Counted from the first letter of the stretch, positions 51,526 to 60,816 are shown. The stretch: DNA of 64,000 nucleotides from Streptomyces sp. H27-C3 (GCF_030063415.1 NZ_JASITA010000032.1:11100-75099); one strand, 5' to 3'. The notes: generated by a model from the letters alone, not told the origin. Numbers and translations: made by a program.

Positions 51526-52082
51526 TGACTACCACCACCGCACCGCGCCTCAAGCTGCGCTACCGCGAGGAAATCGCGGGCAAGCTGCGTGAAGAGTTCT
51601 CCTACGAGAACGTCATGCAGATCCCCGGCCTCGTCAAGATCGTGGTCAACATGGGTGTGGGCGACGCCGCCCGCGACTCCAAGTTGATCGATGGCGCCAT
51701 TCGCGACCTCACCACGATCACCGGCCAGAAGCCTGCTGTCACCAAGGCCCGGAAGTCCATCGCGCAGTTCAAGCTGCGCGAGGGTCAGCCGATCGGCTGC
51801 CACGTCACCCTCCGCGGTGACCGCATGTGGGAGTTCCTGGACCGTACGCTGTCGCTCGCGCTTCCGCGTATCCGTGACTTCCGTGGTCTGTCGCCGAAGC
51901 AGTTCGACGGCCGTGGCAACTACACCTTCGGTCTCACGGAGCAGGTCATGTTCCACGAGATCGACCAGGACAAGATCGACCGGGTCCGGGGCATGGACAT
52001 CACCGTGGTCACCACGGCGACCAATGACGACGAGGGCCGTGCCCTCCTTCGTCACCTCGGCTTCCCGTTCAAGGAGAACTGA
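51525..52082 (+). CDS. rplE: 50S ribosomal protein L5
   Basis: 5S rRNA-binding protein in the central protuberance. 185 residues: MQIPGLVKIVVNMGVGDAAR, KPAVTKARKSIAQFKLREGQ, NYTFGLTEQVMFHEIDQDKI. ATG overlaps rplX stop. Confidence 0.98.
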   Translation: MTTTTAPRLKLRYREEIAGKLREEFSYENVMQIPGLVKIVVNMGVGDAARDSKLIDGAIRDLTTITGQKPAVTKARKSIAQFKLREGQPIGCHVTLRGDRMWEFLDRTLSLALPRIRDFRGLSPKQFDGRGNYTFGLTEQVMFHEIDQDKIDRVRGMDITVVTTATNDDEGRALLRHLGFPFKEN

Positions 52083-52084
52083 CC

Positions 52085-52270
52085 GTGGCGAAGAAGGCTC
52101 TGATCGCTAAGGCGGCCCGCAAGCCCAAGTTCGCTGTGCGCGCGTACACGCGTTGCCAGCGATGCGGCCGGCCGCACTCCGTCTACCGCAAGTTCGGCCT
52201 GTGCCGCGTGTGCCTTCGTGAGATGGCCCACCGTGGCGAGCTGCCGGGCGTGACCAAGAGCTCCTGGTAG
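52085..52270 (+). CDS. rpsN: 30S ribosomal protein S14, zinc-binding type
   Basis: 61 residues with two CxxC pairs (CQRCGRPHSVYRKFGLCRVC), the short zinc (C+) form. Streptomyces also has zinc-free paralogues induced by zinc starvation; this is the constitutive spc-operon copy. A 221-bp gap follows. Confidence 0.97.
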   Translation: MAKKALIAKAARKPKFAVRAYTRCQRCGRPHSVYRKFGLCRVCLREMAHRGELPGVTKSSW

Positions 52271-52491
52271 TCAGTACTGCCCTTTGGGCGTACTGAATAC
52301 CTCGTGCTCTCGGTAAGTATCTGGTCGGTGGGAGCCCTCCTCCGCATGCCGTAGGCTTGTGGGGTTGGGCGCCTGCCGCCCTGACCGACTTACTACGCCG
52401 TAGGTCCCCGCGCCGCACCCGTCCTGCCTCTGAGTAGGGAGAAGGATGGCGCATACAGGAAACCCCGGCGAGAGAGGCCGAAGGCCACTAC
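52271..52491 (+). promoter_or_regulatory. rpsN-rpsH intergenic region
   Basis: Unusually long gap inside the spc operon. GTACTGCCCTTTGGGCGTAC (about 52276-52295) forms a small hairpin. No gene is visible; may hold an internal promoter or S8-responsive leader, not shown. Confidence 0.35.
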
Positions 52492-52890
52492 ATGACCATG
52501 ACTGATCCAATCGCGGACATGCTCACGCGTCTGCGTAACGCGAACTCGGCGTACCACGACACCGTGGGTATGCCGCACAGCAAGATCAAGTCGCACATCG
52601 CGGAGATCCTCCAGCAGGAGGGCTTCATCACCGGCTGGAAGGTCGAGGACGCCGAGGTTGGCAAGAACCTCGTTCTCGAGCTGAAGTTCGGCCCGAACCG
52701 CGAGCGTTCGATTGCCGGCATCAAGCGCATCTCGAAGCCGGGTCTGCGTGTATATGCGAAGTCCACCGGCCTGCCGAAGGTTCTGGGCGGCCTGGGAGTG
52801 GCGATCATCTCCACTTCCCACGGTCTCCTGACCGGCCAGCAGGCAGGCAAGAAGGGCGTAGGTGGGGAAGTCCTCGCCTACGTCTGGTAG
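52492..52890 (+). CDS. rpsH: 30S ribosomal protein S8
   Basis: Primary 16S-binding protein; in E. coli it also represses the spc operon. 132 residues: DPIADMLTRLRNANSAYHDT, GLGVAIISTSHGLLTGQQAG. A second ATG at 52498 is possible. Confidence 0.97.
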   Translation: MTMTDPIADMLTRLRNANSAYHDTVGMPHSKIKSHIAEILQQEGFITGWKVEDAEVGKNLVLELKFGPNRERSIAGIKRISKPGLRVYAKSTGLPKVLGGLGVAIISTSHGLLTGQQAGKKGVGGEVLAYVW

Positions 52891-52911
52891 TCGGGAACGG
52901 AGGAAAAGCTA

Positions 52912-53451
52912 ATGTCGCGAATCGGCAAGCTCCCCATCCAGGTTCCCGCCGGTGTGGACGTCACCATCGATGGCCGCACGGTCGCGGTGAAGGGCCCGAA
53001 GGGTTCCCTCTCGCACACCGTCGCCGCGCCGATCGAGGTCTCCAAGGGCGAGGACGGCGTTCTCAACGTCGTTCGTCCGAATGACGAGCGTCAGAACAGG
53101 GCCCTCCACGGCCTGTCCCGCACGCTGGTGGCGAACATGATCACCGGCGTGACCGCGGGATACAGCAAGGCGCTCGAGATCAGCGGTGTGGGTTACCGCG
53201 TCCAGGCGAAGGGCTCCAACCTGGAGTTCGCGCTCGGATACAGCCACCCCATCGTTATCGAGGCTCCCGAAGGCATCACCTTCAAGGTCGAGTCGCCCAC
53301 GAAGCTCAGCGTCGAGGGCATCGACAAGCAGAAGGTCGGCGAGGTCGCCGCTAACATCCGCAAGCTGCGGAAGCCCGACCCGTACAAGGCCAAGGGCGTC
53401 AAGTACGCCGGCGAAGTTATCCGCCGCAAGGTCGGAAAGGCGGGTAAGTAA
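52912..53451 (+). CDS. rplF: 50S ribosomal protein L6
   Basis: Near the factor-binding site. 179 residues: MSRIGKLPIQVPAGVDVTI, GKAEKYK-type end replaced by VKYAGEVIRRKVGKAGK. Confidence 0.97.
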   Translation: MSRIGKLPIQVPAGVDVTIDGRTVAVKGPKGSLSHTVAAPIEVSKGEDGVLNVVRPNDERQNRALHGLSRTLVANMITGVTAGYSKALEISGVGYRVQAKGSNLEFALGYSHPIVIEAPEGITFKVESPTKLSVEGIDKQKVGEVAANIRKLRKPDPYKAKGVKYAGEVIRRKVGKAGK

Positions 53452-53454
53452 GCC

Positions 53455-53838
53455 ATGGCATACGGTGTAAAGATTGCCAAGGGCGACGCGTACAAGCGCG
53501 CCGCCATCAAGCGCCGCCACATCCGCGTCCGCAAGCACGTCTCCGGTACGCCGGTACGTCCTCGCCTGGTCGTGACCCGCTCCAACCGCAACATCGTGGC
53601 TCAGGTCATCGACGACATCGCGGGCCACACGCTCGCGTCGGCGTCGACCCTGGATGTCTCGATCCGCGGCGGCGAGGCGGACAAGAGCGCCAAGGCTCAG
53701 CAGGTCGGCGCGCTTGTCGCCGAGCGTGCGAAGGCTGCCGGCGTCGAGACCGTCGTGTTCGACCGTGGTGGCAACAGGTACGCAGGGCGCATTGCCGCTC
53801 TGGCTGACGCCGCCCGCGAAGCCGGGCTGAAGTTCTAA
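53455..53838 (+). CDS. rplR: 50S ribosomal protein L18
   Basis: 5S rRNA-binding protein. 127 residues: RRHIRVRKHVSGTPVRPRLV, NIVAQVIDDIAGHTLASAST, DRGGNRYAGRIAALADAARE. Confidence 0.97.
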   Translation: MAYGVKIAKGDAYKRAAIKRRHIRVRKHVSGTPVRPRLVVTRSNRNIVAQVIDDIAGHTLASASTLDVSIRGGEADKSAKAQQVGALVAERAKAAGVETVVFDRGGNRYAGRIAALADAAREAGLKF

Positions 53839-53881
53839 GCCCCGGTTCCGGGACTGGACGTAACAGAGAGAGGTAAATCCA

Positions 53882-54484
53882 ATGGCTGGACCCCAGCGCC
53901 GCGGAAGCGGTGCCGGTGGCGGCGAGCGGCGGGACCGGAAGGGTCGCGACGGTGGCCCTGCCGAGAAGACCGCTTACGTTGAGCGCGTAGTCGCGATCAA
54001 CCGCGTTGCCAAGGTTGTCAAGGGTGGTCGCCGCTTCAGCTTCACCGCGCTGGTCGTGGTGGGCGACGGTGACGGCACCGTAGGTGTCGGATACGGCAAG
54101 GCCAAGGAAGTTCCCGCGGCCATCGCCAAGGGCGTTGAAGAGGCGAAGAAGACCTTCTTCAAGGTTCCGCGTATCCAGGGCACCATCCCCCACCCGATCC
54201 AGGGTGAAAAGGCTGCGGGCGTCGTACTGCTCAAGCCGGCGTCCCCCGGTACCGGCGTTATCGCCGGTGGCCCGGTGCGTGCCGTGCTCGAGTGCGCCGG
54301 CGTTCACGACATCCTGTCGAAGTCGCTCGGTTCGTCGAACCCGATCAACATCGTGCACGCGACCGTGGCGGCCCTGCAGGGTCTGCAGCGTCCCGAGGAG
54401 ATCGCGGCTCGCCGTGGTCTGCCCCTCGAGGACGTCGCCCCCGCGGCTCTGCTTCGTGCACGTGCTCTGGGAGCGGGTTCGTAA
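53882..54484 (+). CDS. rpsE: 30S ribosomal protein S5
   Basis: Decoding-fidelity and helicase-like protein at the mRNA entry. 200 residues with a Gly/Arg-rich N-terminus, then KTAYVERVVAINRVAKVVKG, GKAKEVPAAIAKGVEEAKK and GIRDILTK-like VHDILSKSLGSSNPINIV. Confidence 0.97.
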   Translation: MAGPQRRGSGAGGGERRDRKGRDGGPAEKTAYVERVVAINRVAKVVKGGRRFSFTALVVVGDGDGTVGVGYGKAKEVPAAIAKGVEEAKKTFFKVPRIQGTIPHPIQGEKAAGVVLLKPASPGTGVIAGGPVRAVLECAGVHDILSKSLGSSNPINIVHATVAALQGLQRPEEIAARRGLPLEDVAPAALLRARALGAGS

Positions 54485-54666
54485 TGGCCCGCCTCAAGAT
54501 CACGCAGACGAAGTCGTTCATCGGTAGCAAGCAGAACCACCGCGACACCCTGCGTTCGCTCGGGCTCAAGCGCCTGAACGACACGGTTGTCAAGGAGGAC
54601 CGTCCCGAGTTCCGCGGCATGGCTAACACCGTCCGCCACCTCGTTACGGTTGAGGAGGTCGACTGA
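54484..54666 (+). CDS. rpmD: 50S ribosomal protein L30
   Basis: 60 residues: MARLKITQTKSFIGSKQNHR, TLRSLGLKRLNDTVVKEDRP, VRHLVTVEEVD. ATG overlaps the rpsE stop. Confidence 0.97.
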   Translation: MARLKITQTKSFIGSKQNHRDTLRSLGLKRLNDTVVKEDRPEFRGMANTVRHLVTVEEVD

Positions 54667-54667
54667 C

Positions 54668-55123
54668 ATGGCGGAGAACAACCCGCTGAAGGTCCACAAC
54701 CTCCGGCCTGCCCCGGGCGCCAAGACCGCCAAGACCCGTGTGGGTCGTGGCGAGGCGTCCAAGGGTAAGACCGCGGGTCGTGGCACCAAGGGCCAGAAGG
54801 CCCGTACGCAGGTTCCGGAGCGCTTCGAGGGCGGGCAGATGCCCCTCCACATGCGCCTCCCGAAGCTCAAGGGCTTCAAGAACCCGTTCCGCACCGAGTA
54901 CCAGGTCGTGAACCTGGAGAAGCTCGGCGCTCTCTACCCCGAGGGTGGAGAGGTCACGGTGGCCGACCTGGTCGCCAAGGGCGCGGTTCGCAAGAACCAG
55001 CTCGTCAAGGTGCTCGGCGCCGGCGAGATCACCGTGGCGCTGCAGGTGACGGTTGACGCCGTCTCCGCTTCCGCCAAGGAGAAGGTCGCCGCTGCCGGCG
55101 GCACGGTCACCGAGCTCATCTAG
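54668..55123 (+). CDS. rplO: 50S ribosomal protein L15
   Basis: Late assembly protein. 151 residues: KVHNLRPAPGAKTAKTRVGR, GRGTKGQKARTQVPERFEGG, GFKNPFRTEYQVVNLEKL. Last gene of the spc r-protein block; a strong terminator follows. Confidence 0.97.
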   Translation: MAENNPLKVHNLRPAPGAKTAKTRVGRGEASKGKTAGRGTKGQKARTQVPERFEGGQMPLHMRLPKLKGFKNPFRTEYQVVNLEKLGALYPEGGEVTVADLVAKGAVRKNQLVKVLGAGEITVALQVTVDAVSASAKEKVAAAGGTVTELI

Positions 55124-55149
55124 TCGGCGACCGACAAGCACGGCATTGA

Positions 55150-55202
55150 AGCCTGGTTGGCTGCCCATCCGCTCTGCGGTGGGCAGCCGGCCAGGCTTTT
55201 TT
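55150..55202 (+). terminator. Terminator after rplO
   Basis: AGCCTGG (55150-55156) pairs with CCAGGCT (55191-55197), with inner GGCTGCCCA/TGGGCAGCC pairing, followed by TTTTTTC. It separates the r-protein genes from secY. Confidence 0.9.
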
Positions 55203-55954
55203 CATGCCCTGCGCGAACCGGTGCGCGGGGCCGGTCCATGGCCGACGGGCGCTGCCGGTACGTGACTTCCTGCTCGCGGATTTACCGCCCCGGGTATCGG
55301 CGGTATATCCCGCCGGACACAACGGGCGGTTATCCGGGCGGTTATCCGGTTGTTTTCGGGGCGGGCAAATGAACTGCCGTACCGAGTAATGCGGCGGTAA
55401 ATTGACCGACGGATACGCGCCGGGTGCGCGACGGTGACGCGGTGGACTCGATCGGCGGAGCAGGCATCTCGCGCCGGACTTGCCGCCGATGTCCGGACAT
55501 CACGGTCGTAATGGAGGCCAACTCCCGGCGGTCCGGGGACGGCGGCCGGAGTTTTCCGGCCACGCGCAAAAGCGGGGGAGTGGCGAAAGGCGGGGTGGCC
55601 GTCAACCGAATGATGACGCGATGCCCCGACCGTGCCGGGTGGTCCTCGGTGGTCCCGGAGTTCACCGGCGGTGGGGGTGGCGGCAGCGCTGTTGTCGCCC
55701 GTGGTTCGGTGAGGACGGCGGCCGAACTGCCCGTCCCGGCCCCGGGACGGGGTCGTGCGCCGACTGACTCATGGCCGCCGACTGGAGTTCGTGCCCGGCG
55801 TTGTTAGAGTTCCCAGGATCAGTTGTGGCTATGCTGGCCCCTCTGTGTGTGTGTCCGCTGCGGTGCGTGGCAGGACGCTGCGCAACGGCCCAGAGCCGTG
55901 GCCCTGTATTCGACGAGCCCTTCCACATAAGAAGTGGGAGGGGCAGGAGGCACC
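55203..55954 (+). other. Long rplO-secY intergenic region
   Basis: About 750 bp with no convincing gene. Its 55280-55420 part is less G+C-rich and includes a direct repeat GGGCGGTTATCC twice (about 55323-55346). The secY promoter must lie in the distal part (TATGCT at 55830-55835 is a possible -10), but I cannot define it well. Confidence 0.5.
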
Positions 55955-57271
55955 GTGCTCACCGCGTTCGCCCGGGCGTTCAAGACCCCCGACCTGCGTA
56001 AGAAACTGCTCTTCACGCTCGGCATCATCGTGCTGTATCGGCTCGGCGCCCATATCCCGGTCCCCGGGGTCAGTTACAAGAGCGTGCAGCTCTGCCTTGA
56101 CCAGGCCCAGTCGGGCAACAACCTGCTCGGTCTGGCGAATCTGTTCAGCGGTGGTGCACTGCTGCAGATCACGATCTTCGCGCTCGGCATCATGCCGTAC
56201 ATCACGGCGAGCATCATTCTTCAGCTGCTGACCGTAGTGATCCCCCGGCTGGAAGCCCTCAAGAAGGAGGGGCAGACAGGTACGGCGAAGATCACTCAGT
56301 ACACGCGTTACCTGACGGTGGCGCTCGCCATCCTCCAGGGCACCGGCCTGGTGGCGACCGCCCGTACCGGCGCACTGTTCAGCGGCTGCCCAGCCGCTTC
56401 CAACATCGTGCCCGACAAGTCGATCTTCACCACCCTGGTGATGGTGGTCACCATGACCACCGGAACTGCCGTGGTGATGTGGCTCGGTGAGCTCGTCACC
56501 GACCGCGGCGTCGGCAACGGCATGTCGATCCTGATGTTCATCTCGATCGCCGCCGGCTTCCCCGGCGCCCTGTGGGCCATCAAGAAGAAGGGCGATCTGG
56601 CCGGTGGCTGGATCGAGTTCGGCGTGGTCATGCTCGTCGGCTTCGCGATGGTGGGCCTCGTGGTCTTTGTGGAACAGGCGCAACGCCGGATTCCGGTGCA
56701 GTACGCGAAGCGGATGATCGGCCGGAAGTCCTATGGCGGTACGTCCACCTATATCCCGTTGAAGGTCAACCAGGCCGGTGTGATCCCGGTCATCTTCGCC
56801 TCGTCGCTGCTCTACATCCCGATGCTCATCGTTCAGTTCGGCGGTGGCAGTGGAAAGTCCGGGTGGGCGACCTGGGTTCAGCTGCACTTCGTGGACGGCA
56901 AGCCGCTCTACATCGCGGTGTACTTCTTCTTGATCGTGTTCTTCGCCTTCTTCTATGTGGCGATCTCGTTCAACCCCGAGGAAGTTGCCGACAACATGAA
57001 GAAGTATGGTGGCTTCGTCCCGGGTATCCGGGCCGGTCGACCTACTGCTGAGTACCTGAGCTACGTGCTCAACCGGATCACTTGGCCGGGCTCGCTGTAT
57101 CTGGGCCTGATTGCTCTTGTGCCGACGATGGCGTTGGCGGGCTTCGGCGCGAACCAGGACTTCCCGTTCGGCGGGACAAGCATCCTCATCATCGTGGGTG
57201 TGGGCCTGGAGACCGTGAAGCAGATCGAGAGCCAGCTCCAGCAGCGCAATTACGAAGGGTTCCTCCGCTGA
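55955..57271 (+). CDS. secY: Preprotein translocase subunit SecY
   Basis: Ten-helix protein-conducting channel. 438 residues: LTAFARAFKTPDLRKKLLFT start, SGGALLQITIFALGIMPYIT plug/TM2 region near residue 63, RVGEG-type MSILMFISIAAGFPGALW and C-terminal ESQLQQRNYEGFLR. GTG at 55955 with AGGAGG 5 bp upstream. Its stop overlaps adk. Confidence 0.97.
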   Translation: MLTAFARAFKTPDLRKKLLFTLGIIVLYRLGAHIPVPGVSYKSVQLCLDQAQSGNNLLGLANLFSGGALLQITIFALGIMPYITASIILQLLTVVIPRLEALKKEGQTGTAKITQYTRYLTVALAILQGTGLVATARTGALFSGCPAASNIVPDKSIFTTLVMVVTMTTGTAVVMWLGELVTDRGVGNGMSILMFISIAAGFPGALWAIKKKGDLAGGWIEFGVVMLVGFAMVGLVVFVEQAQRRIPVQYAKRMIGRKSYGGTSTYIPLKVNQAGVIPVIFASSLLYIPMLIVQFGGGSGKSGWATWVQLHFVDGKPLYIAVYFFLIVFFAFFYVAISFNPEEVADNMKKYGGFVPGIRAGRPTAEYLSYVLNRITWPGSLYLGLIALVPTMALAGFGANQDFPFGGTSILIIVGVGLETVKQIESQLQQRNYEGFLR

Positions 57272-57933
57272 TGCGAATCGTCCTCGTCGGGCCGCCAGGT
57301 GCCGGCAAGGGAACGCAGGCTGCGTTCCTTGCCAAGAACCTGTCGATCCCGCACATCTCCACGGGCGACCTCTTCCGCGCCAACATCAGCCGGGGCACTG
57401 CCCTCGGCAAGCAGGCGAAGGCGTACATGGACGCCGGGAACCTGGTGCCGGACGAGGTCACCATCGGGATGGCCAAGGACCGCATGGCCCAGCCGGACGC
57501 CGCGAACGGCTTCCTGCTGGACGGCTTCCCGAGGAACGTCTCGCAGGCCGTGGCGCTCGACAAGGCGCTGGCGACGGACGGCCAGAAGCTGGACGCCGTG
57601 CTGGACCTTGAGGTCCCCGAGGACGAGGTCGTGAAGCGGATCGCGGGTCGCCGCATCTGCCGCAACGATTCGGCTCATGTCTTCCACGTGACGTACACCC
57701 CGCCCAAGAAGGAAGGCGTCTGCGACGTCTGCGGCGGCGAGCTGTACCAGCGCGGGGACGACAGCGAGGAGACGGTACGCCGTCGCCTGGAGGTCTACCA
57801 CAGCGAGACCGAGCCGATCATCGACCACTACAAGGCGCAGGACCTGGTGGTCACCATCTCCTCGATGGGCAAGGTCGACGAAGTGACGCGGCGCGCGATG
57901 GACGCACTGAAGAAGTCGTCCAACGCGCACTGA
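57271..57933 (+). CDS. adk: Adenylate kinase
   Basis: ATP + AMP = 2 ADP. 220 residues. P-loop GPPGAGKGTQ near residue 7, DGFPRNVSQA near residue 85, and a long LID with CRNDSAHVFHVTYTPPKK and CDVCGG cysteines (zinc-type LID). ATG overlaps the secY stop; followed by a hairpin and map. Confidence 0.97.
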   Translation: MRIVLVGPPGAGKGTQAAFLAKNLSIPHISTGDLFRANISRGTALGKQAKAYMDAGNLVPDEVTIGMAKDRMAQPDAANGFLLDGFPRNVSQAVALDKALATDGQKLDAVLDLEVPEDEVVKRIAGRRICRNDSAHVFHVTYTPPKKEGVCDVCGGELYQRGDDSEETVRRRLEVYHSETEPIIDHYKAQDLVVTISSMGKVDEVTRRAMDALKKSSNAH

Positions 57934-57967
57934 TCAAGCTATGAGCAGTACGACGGTTACGGCCGCG

Positions 57968-57998
57968 GTGTCCGAGAGGCGCCGCGGCCGTACTGTTG
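57968..57998 (+). promoter_or_regulatory. Hairpin between adk and map
   Basis: GGCCGCGG paired with CCGCGGCC (about 57961-57989) within the adk-map gap. Possibly a partial terminator or mRNA-stability element; it argues against starting map at 57941. Confidence 0.5.
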
Positions 57999-58033
57999 AG
58001 CAGGCAGATACAGCGAACGTGGAAGGCACAGTG

Positions 58034-58870
58034 ATGGTGGAGATCAAGACCCCCGAGCAGATCGCGAAAATGCGCGAGGCGGGGCTGGTCGTCGCCGCGG
58101 TCCATGCGGCCACCCGCGAGGCAGCGGTGCCCGGCGCCACCACCCGAGACCTGGACGAGGTCGCCCGCAAGGTGCTCGCGGAGCACGACGCGAAGTCGAA
58201 CTTCCTCGGGTACGGCGGTTTCCCCGCGACCATCTGCACCTCGGTCAACGAGGTTGTCGTCCATGGCATCCCGGACGAGAAGACGGTCCTGAAGGACGGC
58301 GACATCATCTCGATCGACGCCGGCGCGATCATCGACGGCTGGCACGGGGACGCGGCGTACACCGCGTTCGTGGGGACCGGGCACGCGCCCGAGCTGGTGG
58401 AGCTCTCCCGGGTGACCGAGGAGTCCATGTGGGCCGGCCTGGCCGCGATGAAGCTGGGCAACCGGCTGGTGGACATCTCCAGGGCGATCGAGTCCTACAT
58501 CCGCCGCCAGCCGCGTCCGGCGACGGGCAAGTACGGGATCATCGAGGACTACGGCGGCCACGGCATCGGCACCGAGATGCACATGGACCCGCACCTGCTG
58601 AACTACGTCGCCCGCAAGCGCGGCAAGGGCCCCAAGCTGATCCCCGGCTTCTGCCTGGCCATCGAGCCGATGGTGAGCCTCGGCACGGCCCAGACCGACG
58701 TCCTTGAGGACAACTGGACGGTCATCACCACGGACGGCACCTGGTCCTCGCACTGGGAGCACTCGGTGGCACTGACCGAAGAGGGCCCGCTGGTGCTGAC
58801 AGCGGTCGACGGCGGCAAGGCGAAGCTCGCGGAGTACGGCGTGACTACGGCGCCGGATCCGCTGGCCTGA
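58034..58870 (+). CDS. map: Methionine aminopeptidase, type I
   Basis: Removes N-terminal Met. 278 residues. Metal ligands in order: SIDAGAIIDGWHGDAAYT (two Asp), GGHGIGTEMHMDP (His), CLAIEPMVS (Glu), HWEHSVALTEEG (Glu). ATG at 58034 with GGAAGG upstream; family starts at MVEIKTPEQI, so the longer frame from 57941 is unlikely. Its last 60 bp belong to a 174-bp tandem duplication. Confidence 0.96.
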   Translation: MVEIKTPEQIAKMREAGLVVAAVHAATREAAVPGATTRDLDEVARKVLAEHDAKSNFLGYGGFPATICTSVNEVVVHGIPDEKTVLKDGDIISIDAGAIIDGWHGDAAYTAFVGTGHAPELVELSRVTEESMWAGLAAMKLGNRLVDISRAIESYIRRQPRPATGKYGIIEDYGGHGIGTEMHMDPHLLNYVARKRGKGPKLIPGFCLAIEPMVSLGTAQTDVLEDNWTVITTDGTWSSHWEHSVALTEEGPLVLTAVDGGKAKLAEYGVTTAPDPLA

Positions 58871-59173
58871 GGGACGGCCGGGCCGGGCCTCAGCCCTCGC
58901 CGGACGGAGTCCGGCGCAGCCACGCGAAGCTTGTGAGGCGCCCCCGGGGCGCCGAGCCCGCGAGGGTGGCGTGGAGAAGGGGACGGCGGCAAGGCGAAGC
59001 TCGCGGAGTACGGCGTGACTACGGCGCCGGATCCGCTGGCCTGACGGACGGCCGGGCCGGGCCTCAGCCCTCGCCGGACGGAGTCCGGCGCAGCCACGCG
59101 AAGCTTGTGAGGCGCCCCCGGGGCGCCGAGCCCGCGAGGGTGGCGTGGAGAAAAGGACCCGCTGGCCTGAGGG
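58808..59173. repeat. 174-bp tandem duplication covering the 3' end of map
   Basis: Unit 1 is 58808-58981 and unit 2 58982-59155, period 174, nearly identical; a third 15-bp partial copy (CCGCTGGCCTGAGGG) follows at 59159-59173. Each unit contains the final map codons and stop (TGA at 58868 and 59042) plus hairpins CGCCGGAC/GTCCGGCG and GGCGCC/GGCGCC. Confidence 0.95.
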
Positions 59174-59233
59174 GCAAGGGGGCGTAGGGCGTGACATTCG
59201 CGCCCGGTCGGCCCCGTGAACCGCTTAATGATC

Positions 59234-59288
59234 TTGACTGTTGGGCACACATCCCTGATTCGTCTTTTCCAGGGGCCTGACGTAGACT
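59234..59288 (+). promoter_or_regulatory. Candidate infA promoter(s)
   Basis: TTGACT (59234-59239) could be a -35, and TAGACT (59283-59288) a -10 of a second, overlapping promoter. Located after the map duplication and 80-130 bp before infA. Confidence 0.4.
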
Positions 59289-59367
59289 GACTCGTCGGCT
59301 CGCGTGTACCCGTATGTCCGCATGCGGAGCGGGAGTCGATCAAGGTAGCCGATTCGAAGGGCGAAGC

Positions 59368-59589
59368 GTGGCCAAGAAGCAAGGTGCCATCGAGATCGAG
59401 GGCACCGTGATCGAGTCCCTCCCGAACGCAATGTTCAAGGTGGAACTGCAGAACGGTCACAAAGTCCTCGCGCACATCTCCGGCAAGATGCGTATGCACT
59501 ACATCCGCATCCTCCCGGATGACCGGGTCGTCGTGGAGCTTTCTCCGTACGACCTGACGCGTGGCCGGATCGTCTACCGGTACAAGTAG
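59368..59589 (+). CDS. infA: Translation initiation factor IF-1
   Basis: 73 residues, OB fold: KKQGAIEIEGTVIESLPNAM, FKVELQNGHKVLAHISGKMR, RVVVELSPYDLTRGRIVYRY. GTG at 59368 chosen; upstream in-frame residues lack homology. Confidence 0.98.
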   Translation: MAKKQGAIEIEGTVIESLPNAMFKVELQNGHKVLAHISGKMRMHYIRILPDDRVVVELSPYDLTRGRIVYRYK

Positions 59590-59651
59590 ATCTTGCTGCC
59601 GTCTCGTGTTTCAGCGAGGCGATGGCACTGACCCGGAGAACCTGACATTTC

Positions 59652-59765
59652 ATGAAGGTCAAGCCGAGCGTCAAGAAGATCTGCGACAAGTGCAAGGTGA
59701 TCCGCCGTCACGGCCGGGTCATGGTCATCTGCGAAAACCTGCGCCACAAGCAGCGCCAGGGCTGA
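59652..59765 (+). CDS. rpmJ: 50S ribosomal protein L36
   Basis: 37 residues: MKVKPSVKKICDKCKVIRRH then GRVMVICENLRHKQRQG. The C-x2-C pair (CDKC) plus CENLRH make the zinc-binding form. Confidence 0.95.
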   Translation: MKVKPSVKKICDKCKVIRRHGRVMVICENLRHKQRQG

Positions 59766-59963
59766 CGCACGACCCCCTGCATCTCGCAGCTCTTCGCGCG
59801 ACGCAAGCGAAGTAAATGTATATACGCAGAGCCCAGTGCCCCCAGCGGGCGCTGACACCTCCGGCGGAGGCCGGGGACCTGGTCCGTACCACTCCCTTCT
59901 GGGGAGCGTCCGGCGGCCACGGAACGGTTCTGCGGAAGACCTCCGAACCAACAGGAGCCATGC

Positions 59964-60344
59964 ATGGCACGCCTCGAAGGCGTTGACCTCCCGCGCGAAA
60001 AGCGCATTGAGGTCGCCCTCACCTATGTCTTCGGCATCGGGCGCACGCGGTCTCAGGAGACCCTTGCCGCCACCGGTGTCGACCCCAACGTTCGCGTGCG
60101 CGACCTGCCTGAAGAGGACCTGGTCAAGCTCCGCGAGTACGTGGATGTCAACTTCAAGACCGAAGGTGACCTCCGCCGTGAGGTCCAGGCCGACATCCGC
60201 CGCAAGGTGGAAATCGGCTGCTACCAGGGTCTGCGTCACCGCCGCGGCCTGCCGGTGCACGGTCAGCGCACCAGCACGAACGCTCGTACCCGCAAGGGTC
60301 CGCGTCGTGCCATCGCCGGTAAGAAGAAGCCGGGCAAGAAGTAG
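59964..60344 (+). CDS. rpsM: 30S ribosomal protein S13
   Basis: Head protein bridging to the 50S. 126 residues: MARLEGVDLPREKRIEVALT, GVDPNVRVRDLPEEDLVKLR, GQRTSTNARTRKGPRRAIAG. AACAGGAG upstream. Confidence 0.98.
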   Translation: MARLEGVDLPREKRIEVALTYVFGIGRTRSQETLAATGVDPNVRVRDLPEEDLVKLREYVDVNFKTEGDLRREVQADIRRKVEIGCYQGLRHRRGLPVHGQRTSTNARTRKGPRRAIAGKKKPGKK

Positions 60345-60411
60345 TCCTCAGCCGGACGCTTAACCAGCGGTCTTCGCTGTAGGACCGATCACCTCCACGC
60401 CAGGAGAAAAC

Positions 60412-60816
60412 ATGCCTCCTAAGGGCCGTCAGGGCGCCACCAAGAAGGTGCGCCGCAAGGAAAAGAAGAACGTCGCTCACGGGCACGCCCACATCAAGAG
60501 CACGTTCAACAACACCATCGTTTCGATCACCGACCCCTCGGGCAACGTGATCGCCTGGGCCTCCGCCGGCCATGTCGGCTTCAAGGGCTCGCGCAAGTCC
60601 ACTCCGTTCGCCGCACAGATGGCCGCCGAGTCCGCCGGCCGTCGCGCGCAGGAGCACGGCATGCGCAAGGTCGACGTCTTCGTCAAGGGTCCCGGCTCCG
60701 GCCGTGAGACCGCGATCCGCTCCCTCCAGGCCACTGGCCTCGAGGTCGGGTCCATCCAGGACGTCACGCCCACCCCGCACAACGGCTGCCGCCCCCCCAA
60801 GCGTCGCCGCGTCTGA
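60412..60816 (+). CDS. rpsK: 30S ribosomal protein S11
   Basis: Platform protein near the mRNA exit. 134 residues: HGHAHIKSTFNNTIVSITDP, GFKGSRKSTPFAAQMAAES, PHNGCRPPKRRRV. Confidence 0.98.
   Translation: MPPKGRQGATKKVRRKEKKNVAHGHAHIKSTFNNTIVSITDPSGNVIAWASAGHVGFKGSRKSTPFAAQMAAESAGRRAQEHGMRKVDVFVKGPGSGRETAIRSLQATGLEVGSIQDVTPTPHNGCRPPKRRRV

Noticed and set aside
55203..55954. Small genes in the rplO-secY gap
   Set aside because: Open frames there have no ribosome-binding site, no codon bias pattern and no recognisable motif.
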